From Clostridiales bacterium (lineage in GTDB: Bacteria; Bacillota; Clostridia; Oscillospirales; CAG-272), in NCBI GenBank assembly GCA_003522145.1, contig DPGD01000002.1, positions 1 to 36,855 on the forward strand: a stretch of 36,855 nucleotides of DNA. The letters run 5' to 3'. Made by a program: the position numbers and the translations under genes. This document shows, one piece after another, positions 5,916 to 12,997 of the stretch. The notes under the pieces were generated by a model. It made no database searches, was not told where the DNA came from, and saw only the letters and a program-made list of their open reading frames with translations. Numbering within the stretch: the stretch's first letter is position 1; every line of letters starts with the position of its first letter.

Positions 5916-7584
5916 CGGAAATACTCTCCTTCAGTTTGGTCAAAGCAATCTTGGTTTCTGCCGCCGTTTCGCCTAAAAGCGAAGCAATCTCCTGCACGAT
6001 CCGCATCTGCTTGTCCACAACTTTATCGGCGATCTCCACGGTCTGACGGCTGATGTTTTCCTTTTTCTCCCGTTCCGCTTCCTCGTCGGTCACATCCCGC
6101 AGAATGCAGATCATCAACCGGTAGGTGGTGTCGTAAACAATGGTCTGCTCCACATACCGCTTGTATTCTGCCAAGTACACCCGCTGGTCCTTGATGGTAC
6201 GCCGACTCTCTAAAACCTTCAAAAAGGGCGTGGGATCCAGTATCCGGATCACCTGATCCCCCAGCACATCGGAGGCTGAACGCAGATTTAGAATCCGCAG
6301 CGCCGCCGCATTGATCTGCTGTACCTCCAGAACATCGTTGACCACCACCAAACCGTTGGGGGTATTGTTGACGATACACCCGGAGAAGTTTTCGGCCTTT
6401 TCCTTCAAAAAGGGCAGACACATGGAAATCTCGGCTTTGCCGTGGTAAATGGCAACGGCCTTCTCCCGGCAAGTATTGTACCCGCAGGAGCCGCAGTTCA
6501 GCTCATCCTCCGGCTTTGTCTTCCCCATTTTGCGCAGAATTTCGGTGATCTCGCTTTCGCTGGGCATTCCATAGCGCCGTTCAATGGGCTCGAAAACCTT
6601 TTTCAGCTCCAGACTGTCCGGCTGCTCCACCTGAAAATCCTTTTCGCCGGCATAGCGGGCAACAGCCATATAGTCGTGTATGGGAGAACGGTGGAATTTC
6701 TCCATCACCGGACCTCCCACACAGCTTCCGGTACAGCTGGACATCTCTATGAAACACTTATGAATCTTTCCGCTTTCAATATCATGCAATGCTTCTTTGC
6801 AGTTTTCCACGCCGTCAATGGACATGTATGTATAGCCGCAGATGCCCGGCTCCATGGTCTTCAGAATTCCTCCGTTGGTGGGGAAAAACCGCGCTCTGCT
6901 CTCTTTGGTTTCGTCCATTTCCGGCTCTAAAGTGATATGCTCCGCTTCCAACCAGTTGGTCAGCTCTTCAAAGGTCAGCACGGCGTCCGCAAAGCCCTCA
7001 TAATGCTCCGCCTCATCCTTTTTGGAAACGCAGGGACCGATAAAGACCACCTTCGCATTGGGCACTCTTTTCTTGATATTTTCGCAGTGAGCCTGCATGG
7101 GCGAGAGCACATCGGCCAGATAGGGCAGCTCCGCAGGAAAATATTTCTGAATCAGCAGATTGACCGAATGGCAACAGGAGGTAATCAGAACATCCCGGTT
7201 TCCCTCCCGCAAAAGCCGCTCATATTCGGTCTTCACGATCGTGGCTCCGATGGCAGTTTCCTCCACCTCGGCAAAGCCCAGTTTTTTCAGTGCCTTGCGC
7301 ATTCCGGAAATGCCAATGCCATCGTAATTGGCAATAAAGGAAGGCGCCAGACTGACATAAACCGGATTTTCGGACTGAATCATCACCCGTACCTTTTCCG
7401 CTTCGTCCACAATCTGTTTTGCATTCTGCGGACAAACCACAAAGCACTGTCCGCAAAGAATACATTCGTTCCCGATGATGTGCGCCTGGTTGCCCGAAAA
7501 ACGGATGGATTTCACCGGACAATGACGAATGCATTTATAACAGTTCTTACAGTTTGATTTTTTCAGAGTAAGACAACTTGCCAT
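5908..7584 (-). CDS. hydS: Sensory [FeFe]-hydrogenase (HydS/group C type) with PAS domain
   Basis: 558 residues. Two [4Fe-4S] ferredoxin motifs at the N-terminus (C12-C15-C18-C22 and C41-C44-C47-C51); an H-cluster domain with TSCCHS (135-140), IGPCVSKKDE (182-191) and EMSSCTGSCVGG (280-291), giving H-cluster ligands C138, C185, C284 and C288 with C137 as the possible proton-relay Cys; a further Fe-S domain (NCGSCGYNTCREKAVAI, from about 355); then a PAS domain and a C-terminal coiled-coil-like helix. Catalytic hydrogenases have TSCCPxW; here the motif is TSCCHS, as in group C enzymes. This layout is described for HydS-like proteins of Ruminococcus and Thermotoga, thought to sense H2 or redox state rather than make H2 in bulk. 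Cytosolic. Confidence 0.9.
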   Translation of the reverse strand: MASCLTLKKSNCKNCYKCIRHCPVKSIRFSGNQAHIIGNECILCGQCFVVCPQNAKQIVDEAEKVRVMIQSENPVYVSLAPSFIANYDGIGISGMRKALKKLGFAEVEETAIGATIVKTEYERLLREGNRDVLITSCCHSVNLLIQKYFPAELPYLADVLSPMQAHCENIKKRVPNAKVVFIGPCVSKKDEAEHYEGFADAVLTFEELTNWLEAEHITLEPEMDETKESRARFFPTNGGILKTMEPGICGYTYMSIDGVENCKEALHDIESGKIHKCFIEMSSCTGSCVGGPVMEKFHRSPIHDYMAVARYAGEKDFQVEQPDSLELKKVFEPIERRYGMPSESEITEILRKMGKTKPEDELNCGSCGYNTCREKAVAIYHGKAEISMCLPFLKEKAENFSGCIVNNTPNGLVVVNDVLEVQQINAAALRILNLRSASDVLGDQVIRILDPTPFLKVLESRRTIKDQRVYLAEYKRYVEQTIVYDTTYRLMICILRDVTDEEAEREKKENISRQTVEIADKVVDKQMRIVQEIASLLGETAAETKIALTKLKESISDE

Positions 7585-7680
7585 ATCTGTGACCGCTGCC
7601 TAAAAAGCAACGCTTCCTTTCTGCAGAAATCGGCCGGATTCTTCCGAAAAAGAATCGGTCCGCTCTTGGTTTTTTCCAAA

Positions 7681-7968
7681 TCAAGCACTGGGTGCCTGCT
7701 TAATTCCGCTGTCCTCTGCCTTCAGGGCTTTCAGAATGTTCTCCTTCCAGAACCGGTCAAAGCCTTCGGGGGTAATTCCGGTGTATACCTTGTCCCCCAC
7801 CTTCACGGTGACGCCGACCTTACTGCATCTTCCGGAGCAAAAGCACCCGGTCAAGACGATCTCGTCCTCCAGACGGTTATCCTTGATGGCCTCTTCAAAA
7901 GCCTGTACGATCTGAGGCGCTCCCTTGATGTGACAAGCACTGCCAATGCAAACTTCCACAAACAACAT
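7681..7968 (-). CDS. Thioredoxin-like [2Fe-2S] ferredoxin, copy 1
   Basis: 95 residues with the NuoE-like/Clostridium pasteurianum-type [2Fe-2S] fold: CIGSAC (C7, C12) and, about 30 residues on, CFCSGRC. The basic HIKGA segment after the second Cys is typical. It carries or senses electrons. Its ATG overlaps the stop of the preceding gene (TAATG), so the two ferredoxins are translated in tandem. It resembles copy 2 closely in its first 40 residues and probably arose by duplication, but it has a longer C-terminus. A 96-base gap separates it from the hydrogenase gene; no terminator is seen there. Confidence 0.85.
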   Translation of the reverse strand: MLFVEVCIGSACHIKGAPQIVQAFEEAIKDNRLEDEIVLTGCFCSGRCSKVGVTVKVGDKVYTGITPEGFDRFWKENILKALKAEDSGIKQAPSA

Positions 7969-8207
7969 TAAGCCTTCCCCTTGATCTCTTTTTCAAAAAA
8001 CTCCTTGACCGTATCCGGCGAAACCGAGAAGAACTGATCGTCCACAGTAACGCAAACACCTTCCTGGCATCTGCCCATACAGAATGTGCCGCCCAATTCC
8101 ACCTTGTCGCCCAGATTCGACTCGGCAATCAGGTTCTGAAGCTCCTCCACCACAGGTCTGGAGCCTTTGATGTGACAGGAAGAGCCGATACATACGGTTA
8201 CTTTCAT
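7968..8207 (-). CDS. Thioredoxin-like [2Fe-2S] ferredoxin, copy 2
   Basis: 79 residues with the same fold: CIGSSC (C6, C11), HIKGSRPVVEEL, then FCMGRC. The start ATG has an AGGGGTGA ribosome site. Small ferredoxins of this type accompany sensory and electron-bifurcating hydrogenases in Clostridia and probably pass electrons to or from the N-terminal clusters of the hydrogenase encoded downstream. The partner is inferred from operon position only. Confidence 0.86.
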   Translation of the reverse strand: MKVTVCIGSSCHIKGSRPVVEELQNLIAESNLGDKVELGGTFCMGRCQEGVCVTVDDQFFSVSPDTVKEFFEKEIKGKA

Positions 8208-8239
8208 TGTAATTCACCCCTTTGATAATTTTGATATTT

Positions 8240-8989
8240 TTAATATTTGTCCGGAGAGTTGACCCAACTATAGAGGACCCCCCGCTCCTTTTCATTGCAC
8301 TTGGCCATCCGGCAGGCGGCAACAATCGGCATCCATTTTTCCACATATTCTCTTGCCGTCCCTGTTTTCTGACAAAACAGCTTCAGATAGTTTTCCGCTC
8401 CCGGAATATCGCCCTTCAGCCGGAAAAGCAGATAGGTTTGCGCAACATCTGCCGAAGCATTTCCGATGGTGGCATGAGCCCAGTCAAGTATGCAGGGCGT
8501 ACCCTCGTCGGTCAGGATCACATTGGAGAGATCAAAATCACCGTGACAGAGCTTGTCATGCTCCGGCAAAGCCTCCAACCGTTCATACAATCGGCTGCAC
8601 AATTCCTCGTCCAAGCCGGTTTCCGCGATCTTACGCCGCATTTTATCCCGGAGATTGGTAAGCAGGGGACATTTTTTCGAGAACAGATCGATCTGCAGAT
8701 CCACAAAAAGCTCTGTATATTCTTTCTTCTTCTCTTTTTCTTCGACCAACAGCCGGGCGAGAGTCTTTCCGGTCACATAGTCCGATACAATCGTCCATTT
8801 TCCGTCAATCACGGCAATTTCCCGGATTTTCGGAACCGGGATTCCCGCTTGCTCCGCCCGTGCCTGATTCAGCGCTTCGGAAAGCACATCGGCCTTAGAA
8901 TATCCGCTGCGAAAGACCTTCAGGCAACGGTTTCTGTCTTTGTATACGGTTTTGTCATTCCGGACGGCAATGATTCTGTCCAATCGCAA
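8240..8989 (-). CDS. Aminoglycoside phosphotransferase/choline-kinase-fold small-molecule kinase
   Basis: 249 residues of the APH/protein-kinase-like fold. The catalytic loop HGDFDLSNVIL (Brenner motif with catalytic Asp and metal-binding Asn) and the metal-binding ILDWAHA are both intact, and an N-lobe with a putative ATP-binding Lys (CLKVFR) precedes them. Substrate unknown; nothing suggests antibiotic resistance in particular. The start is a TTG at 8987-8989 with GGGGGAA upstream, inside the 3' end of rex (35-base overlap), so translation is probably coupled. It is in the middle of a redox-sensing operon, which is unusual for this family. It could phosphorylate a metabolite or cofactor; that is inference. 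Confidence 0.78.
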   Translation of the reverse strand: MRLDRIIAVRNDKTVYKDRNRCLKVFRSGYSKADVLSEALNQARAEQAGIPVPKIREIAVIDGKWTIVSDYVTGKTLARLLVEEKEKKKEYTELFVDLQIDLFSKKCPLLTNLRDKMRRKIAETGLDEELCSRLYERLEALPEHDKLCHGDFDLSNVILTDEGTPCILDWAHATIGNASADVAQTYLLFRLKGDIPGAENYLKLFCQKTGTAREYVEKWMPIVAACRMAKCNEKERGVLYSWVNSPDKY

Positions 8990-9620
8990 CTTCGATTCCC
9001 CCGTTACTTATCCCGGAAATTTTCATTTTCTGGCGCAGATGTGCCAGAGAAAGGGCCAGATTCTCATAGCAGACCATCACCTGCTCCGGCACTGCCAATC
9101 TGGTCGCCGCAAAGCACCAGATGGCCTTCACGCCGCAGGAAACAAGCAGTTCTGCCACCTCCTGGGCGCATTCGGAGGGAACAGTCAGAATACCGATCTC
9201 TACCCGATGCCGGGCACAATATTCGGGCAGCTTCTCCAAAGGGAGAACCGGGCCGCCGCACTTTTCTTTATTGCTGTCAAAGGCTTTTTCAATGGTGATG
9301 CCGTATTCGGCAAACCCCTTGAAGCCCAGGAGGGCCATGCCCAGCCGTCCGGCGCCTACAATCACCGCTTCGCACTCGGTATGTATGCCCAAAGCATACT
9401 CCAAGGCTTCACAAAGGGTATCCACCTCGTATCCGATTTTCGGTCGGCCGCTCCCGCAAACCGACGACAGGTCCTTGCGCACCTGCACTTCTCCCAGCCC
9501 CAGAGCTTTGGAAATTGCGGTGGCGGAAATATAGCGGATATGCTTGGGCAACTTCTGTATAAAATCCAGATACCCGGGCAGCCTGCCGATCGTTGCTCTC
9601 GATATTTCACGGTGCTCCAT
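8955..9620 (-). CDS. rex: Redox-sensing transcriptional repressor Rex
   Basis: 221 residues, normal for Rex. N-terminal winged helix (about 1-75: ISRATIGRLPGYL, then the AISKALGLGEVQVRKDLS recognition region, typical of the family) and a C-terminal Rossmann domain with the NADH-binding VGAGRLGMAL. Rex leaves DNA when the NADH/NAD+ ratio rises and so de-represses fermentation and hydrogenase genes. It is the first gene of the minus-strand operon; AGGAGGAGCGG precedes the ATG. I see no clear Rex operator palindrome in the 144 bases upstream, only a weak promoter-like TACAAT. Confidence 0.93.
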   Translation of the reverse strand: MEHREISRATIGRLPGYLDFIQKLPKHIRYISATAISKALGLGEVQVRKDLSSVCGSGRPKIGYEVDTLCEALEYALGIHTECEAVIVGAGRLGMALLGFKGFAEYGITIEKAFDSNKEKCGGPVLPLEKLPEYCARHRVEIGILTVPSECAQEVAELLVSCGVKAIWCFAATRLAVPEQVMVCYENLALSLAHLRQKMKISGISNGGIEVAIGQNHCRPE

Positions 9621-9763
9621 TCCGCTCCTCCTACGGTTCCTCTGCCTACTTTCTGTAGAATTGTACCACAGAACCGTATTTTCCGGAAGTGCAGATTTTA
9701 CATATCCGTATTGTATATATCGATATTGCTTTTATTGATTGCCTGCAAGAAAAACGCCTTTCT

Positions 9764-10306
9764 TCAAAGGGATAACCGATTTCGCTCTTCCCCGGCTAAA
9801 TTCTTGAAAAGAAACACCCCGTTTTCATAGGTCAGATACCCTCTCTCGCTTCCCCCTTTCGGAATGGAAACAGAACCGGGATTCATGTATATATAATCGC
9901 TATGCACCGTGCATCCGGTCACATGAGTGTGTCCGTGCAGGAGAATGTCGCCCTTCTTTAAGGGAGGCAAATTGTTTTCGTTATAAAGATGCCCATGGGT
10001 CAGAAAGACCATCCGATCCCCCAACTCCCAAAGCGCATAATCTGCCAGGATCGGAAAATCCAACAGCATCTGATCCACCTCGGCATCGCAGTTTCCCCGG
10101 ACACAAAGAATTTCATTTCTGTATTCGTTCAGCATGGCCGCTACAGCCTTGGGATCATATTCCCCCGGAAGTGCGTTCCGTGGTCCGTGGTACAAGAGAT
10201 CCCCCAGCAGGACCAGCCGATCCGCCCTTTCCTTCTGAAAGTGCTCCAACAGCTCCTTTGTATAAGCGGCACTGCCGTGTATATCCGAAGCAATCAGCCA
10301 TTTCAT
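9764..10306 (-). CDS. yfcE: YfcE-type metallophosphodiesterase
   Basis: 180 residues from the ATG at 10304-10306, which is preceded by GGAGG and overlaps the LysR stop (ATGA), so translation is coupled. The calcineurin-like phosphoesterase metal ligands are all present: DIHGS near the N-terminus, GDLLYHG, RGNCD, THGHLY and HGHTH. YfcE-type enzymes cleave phosphodiesters in vitro; the natural substrate is not settled. A longer frame starting 13 codons upstream lies inside the LysR gene and is unlikely. Confidence 0.9.
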   Translation of the reverse strand: MKWLIASDIHGSAAYTKELLEHFQKERADRLVLLGDLLYHGPRNALPGEYDPKAVAAMLNEYRNEILCVRGNCDAEVDQMLLDFPILADYALWELGDRMVFLTHGHLYNENNLPPLKKGDILLHGHTHVTGCTVHSDYIYMNPGSVSIPKGGSERGYLTYENGVFLFKNLAGEERNRLSL

Positions 10307-11238
10307 CTGTTTTTTCCTCCGAAGACTTCCCGCTTCACCTGGCAAAGCTCGGAAATGAAGGCTTTGTCCAGTTCACTCAGTTTATAATCCCTCCGGTAGA
10401 TCATCACATCCTTATAGGTCTTCTGACTTTCGGAAAAGGGCTTCTGCACCAATCCGTGCAGTTCTAAAAGCCTCTCCGGCAAAGGAGAGACCCACATAAA
10501 GGTTTCGGGGTCCAAAGAAAGCAGATCAAACTGACTTCCCCGCTCGAAAATGAATATCCGCCGGTTTACATCGGGAAGCTCCTCTTTTTTCACCTCGGAA
10601 AACGGCAGGGAGGGCACATACGGATCGGCATGGGCGATTTCAATATACCCTCCTAAATCCCCGTAGCCGATGGAATCTTTTTTGGCAAGAGGACTGTTTT
10701 GGCTGACCAGAAGCATATAGCGGAATTCGGCAATCAGCTCATAGACCAAGCCCTTTTCTTCCAGCATTGCCTTATAGTATTTGTCGTAATTCTCACTGTA
10801 GCGCACAACACCCAATTTATAATCCTCTTCCAGGATGTTTTTGATGGCGCGCATAGAATTGGTTTCCTTGTAGAACATTTCCAGTTCCTTCGCACCGGAA
10901 AACTTTTTTGAAAAACGGGCAAAGGCTTCGGAAATGTAGCTGGCTCTCGGCACGGAAATTGAAAAATGCTTTTTCTTTGTTCCGCCGTTGCGGAAGGTTT
11001 CCTCCAGCTCTTCCACCTGGTTGAGAATCGAGTGGGCATACTTCAAAAACACCTCTCCGTCGGGAGTGACCTTCATGCCCCTTGTGGAACGCTCAAAGAT
11101 GGCGGTTCCGAGAGATGCCTCCAGTTCTCTTATGGAACGGCTCAGATTCGGCTGATCGATGTACAGCTTCTCGGCCGCTTTGTTGATGGAGCCGGAAGCG
11201 GCCACCTCGACAGCGTATTTCAGATATAACAGATTCAT
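10303..11238 (-). CDS. LysR-family transcriptional regulator
   Basis: 311 residues. N-terminal winged HTH (about 1-62: YLKYAVEVAASGSINKAAE, then LYIDQPNLSRSIRELE) is canonical LysR; the rest is an effector-binding domain of the periplasmic-binding-protein type (about 90-300). GGAGGTCTTCCT precedes the ATG. It is translationally coupled to the phosphodiesterase gene and has its own promoter at 11267-11295. LysR proteins usually control a neighbouring or divergent gene; the upstream neighbour here is the rubredoxin fusion gene on the same strand, so no obvious target is adjacent. Confidence 0.92.
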   Translation of the reverse strand: MNLLYLKYAVEVAASGSINKAAEKLYIDQPNLSRSIRELEASLGTAIFERSTRGMKVTPDGEVFLKYAHSILNQVEELEETFRNGGTKKKHFSISVPRASYISEAFARFSKKFSGAKELEMFYKETNSMRAIKNILEEDYKLGVVRYSENYDKYYKAMLEEKGLVYELIAEFRYMLLVSQNSPLAKKDSIGYGDLGGYIEIAHADPYVPSLPFSEVKKEELPDVNRRIFIFERGSQFDLLSLDPETFMWVSPLPERLLELHGLVQKPFSESQKTYKDVMIYRRDYKLSELDKAFISELCQVKREVFGGKNR

Positions 11239-11266
11239 AGGAAGACCTCCGGTTTATGTCAGGGAC

Positions 11267-11295
11267 AGTATAGCATATTTTTTTCAAAAAGTCTA
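11267..11295 (-). promoter_or_regulatory. Promoter of the lysR-yfcE operon
   Basis: On the minus strand TAGACT (11290-11295), 17 bases, TATACT (11267-11272), about 29 bases before the lysR start. Confidence 0.6.
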
Positions 11296-11393
11296 CAGGA
11301 AAAACGAAAGAAGGACATTTTTCTCCCGGAATTGCTCACTCTTTTCTTTTGGCCGCAAGACCATCTTCCCTCCGTGCCGGACGCAACCGTCCC

Positions 11394-11440
11394 AAAAAAG
11401 CAGGCGGTTGGTTTTTACAATCTGTAAAGACCCACCGCCT
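11394..11440 (-). terminator. Intrinsic terminator of the rubredoxin fusion gene
   Basis: An 18-bp stem with one mismatch and one G-T pair: 11402-11419 (AGGCGG...TTTTTACA) against 11423-11440, loop ATC. On the minus strand it is followed by GC and a run of six T. Confidence 0.85.
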
Positions 11441-11510
11441 TTCTTGAAGTCCGAGACTTCTTTCTTTATTCTTTTTGGATGTGGAAGCCGAAAATCAGGA
11501 CTTCCGGCGC

Positions 11511-12137
11511 TCAATCGGATATTTCTTCAAAATCCGAAGCTCCGTGCTTGCATATAGGACAGACAAAATCCTCCGGCAAGGTGTCACCCTCATATACATA
11601 CCCGCAAATCTTGCACACAAAGCCCTTCTTTTTCTCCTTTTTTTCCTGGGGCTTGGGCTTCACATTCTTCTGATAATAGGCATAGGTCATGTTCTCGGCC
11701 TTTGAAAGCACCTGCGATTCGACAACACTGCACAAAAAGAGAACATGGGTGCCTAAATCCAAGGAATTTTCAACATTCAAAGACAAATAGGCACTAATGT
11801 GTTCGGGAAGAACGATCAGACCGCTTTCGCTTCTTTTGTGCGTTTCTCCGCTGAATTTATCGGTATTCCGGCCGCTCTGGAATCCGAAATGCCGGAACAC
11901 CTCAAAAGGTGTGTCGACTGTCAGACAGTTCACATTCAGCTTTCCGGTTTTCAAAACAAGGTCGCAGGTGTAGTTCTGTTTGCTGATCCCCACCGCCACC
12001 TGCTGAGGATTGCTTGTCACCTGCATAACGGTGTTCACGATACATCCGTTATCCTTGGTGCTGTCCTTCGTTGTAACGATATACAGTCCGTAGCCGATCT
12101 GAAAAAGAGCAGACGGATCGATTTTCTGATTCTCCAT
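11511..12137 (-). CDS. hrb: High-molecular-weight rubredoxin (flavin reductase-rubredoxin fusion)
   Basis: 208 residues. Residues 1-155 are a flavin reductase-like FMN-binding domain (LFQIGYGLYIVTTKD, VGISKQNYTCDLV, FEVFRHFGFQSGRNTDKF); after a Lys/Pro/Glu-rich linker (KPKPQEKKEKKKG) a rubredoxin follows with both iron-binding pairs, CKICGYVY and CPICKHGASDFE. In acetogens such fusions pass electrons from NADH to flavodiiron proteins that reduce O2 or NO; no flavodiiron gene is in the window. A strong sigma-A promoter precedes it and an intrinsic terminator follows, so it is a single-gene unit. Cytosolic. Confidence 0.92.
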   Translation of the reverse strand: MENQKIDPSALFQIGYGLYIVTTKDSTKDNGCIVNTVMQVTSNPQQVAVGISKQNYTCDLVLKTGKLNVNCLTVDTPFEVFRHFGFQSGRNTDKFSGETHKRSESGLIVLPEHISAYLSLNVENSLDLGTHVLFLCSVVESQVLSKAENMTYAYYQKNVKPKPQEKKEKKKGFVCKICGYVYEGDTLPEDFVCPICKHGASDFEEISD

Positions 12138-12184
12138 AATTCAAATACCCCCTCTTTGCTTTCTGAATCTGTTTCCTACAAGGA

Positions 12185-12213
12185 ATTGTAGCCAATTATT
12201 CAAAAAAAGTCAA
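12185..12213 (-). promoter_or_regulatory. Sigma-A promoter of hrb
   Basis: On the minus strand TTGACT (12208-12213), 17 bases, TACAAT (12185-12190). Confidence 0.75.
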
Positions 12214-12330
12214 TAGAAAAATGTGCAAAAATCAACCTGTTGTATGCCCGTTTCCGAAGCGGAGCCTTCGCTTTTTTTCATAATTTTTGCCTTTGAAAAA
12301 AGGAAGCGCACTGCTTTTTTCCCAAATCTC

Positions 12331-12359
12331 TTGACAGAGTGCGGAGATTCGGGTACAAT
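12331..12359 (+). promoter_or_regulatory. Sigma-A promoter of the small membrane protein gene
   Basis: TTGACA (12331-12336), 17 bases, TACAAT (12354-12359), 31 bases before the chosen start. Confidence 0.78.
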
Positions 12360-12390
12360 AAAGCGGTAATCTTTCTATGGGAGAATGTTT

Positions 12391-12906
12391 ATGGAATACA
12401 ATGTGGAGCCGGATAAAAAAATGCCTTTGATCCTGGTGATTCTTCTTTTTGCCCTCGGACTGTGCCTTGCCCTGACCCCCGCCTTTGTGAAGGCTGTCCC
12501 CTCCTGGTGCTTCCAGTTCCCGGCAATGCTGGTGTTTCTCGTATGCATCCTCCTCCTTTCCCGCTTTGTTCTGACCACCTATTCCTATCAGCTTTACGAT
12601 TCCGCCAACACCATGTCTGAGTATCCCAAGCTGAATGTATACCGCATCCGGAAAGCAGGAAGCAACATGGTATACTGTATTCCCTTCAACAACATCGTTT
12701 CCATAAAAAGGGTGCAGAAGGTGGAAAAAATGAATATGCCCCAGGAAAACCTTTGCGCTTCCATGTTCCCCAAAAGCATTTACTGTCTGGTGTATGTGGT
12801 GGACACCCAGGAAGCGGTGTTCTTAGAGTGCGATGAACGGTTCGCTCAACAGATTTCCAAGAGAATTGAACTGTGGAGCGAGTACAGGCAACAGGATCCC
12901 GAATAA
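12391..12906 (+). CDS. Small membrane protein with two TM helices and a cytosolic beta-rich domain
   Basis: 171 residues. Two hydrophobic helices (about residues 11-33 and 42-63) are joined by a short loop, followed by a soluble C-terminal domain of alternating beta-like segments (YSYQLYD, MVYCIPFNNIVSIKRV, YCLVYVVDTQEAVFLEC). I do not recognise a named family; the layout recalls bacterial PH-like membrane proteins. It looks paralogous to the gene at 25629-26246: same topology and matching YSY, SI-RV and YC-VY-D-VFLE positions. The ATG at 12391 is preferred because GGGAG is seven bases upstream; the ATG two codons earlier abuts the ribosome site. Single gene with its own promoter and terminator. 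Confidence 0.8.
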   Translation: MEYNVEPDKKMPLILVILLFALGLCLALTPAFVKAVPSWCFQFPAMLVFLVCILLLSRFVLTTYSYQLYDSANTMSEYPKLNVYRIRKAGSNMVYCIPFNNIVSIKRVQKVEKMNMPQENLCASMFPKSIYCLVYVVDTQEAVFLECDERFAQQISKRIELWSEYRQQDPE

Positions 12907-12946
12907 AAAAGGAACCGAAAAGGTTCCGGGGCGAAAGCCTACAAAG

Positions 12947-12993
12947 AAAACCCAACCGGAGCAAGGAAATGAGTTTGCCTTCGGTTGGGTTTT
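12947..12993. terminator. Shared terminator between convergent genes
   Basis: AAAACCCAACCG (12947-12958) pairs with CGGTTGGGTTTT (12982-12993); T-runs on both strands. It serves the plus-strand membrane protein gene and the minus-strand clpC-like gene. A small GGAACC/GGTTCC hairpin (12911-12927) precedes it. Confidence 0.82.
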
Positions 12994-12997
12994 CCGT

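Noticed and set aside
8222..9298. Plus-strand frame of 358 codons antisense to the kinase and rex
   Set aside because: Lies opposite two genes with intact motifs; no ribosome site or family features.
9621..9763. Rex operator upstream of rex
   Set aside because: No TTGTGA/TTAACAA-type palindrome could be found; only a weak TACAAT box is present.
11293..11514. Minus-strand frame of 73 codons between hrb and lysR
   Set aside because: It contains the hrb terminator and the lysR promoter region and has no ribosome site.
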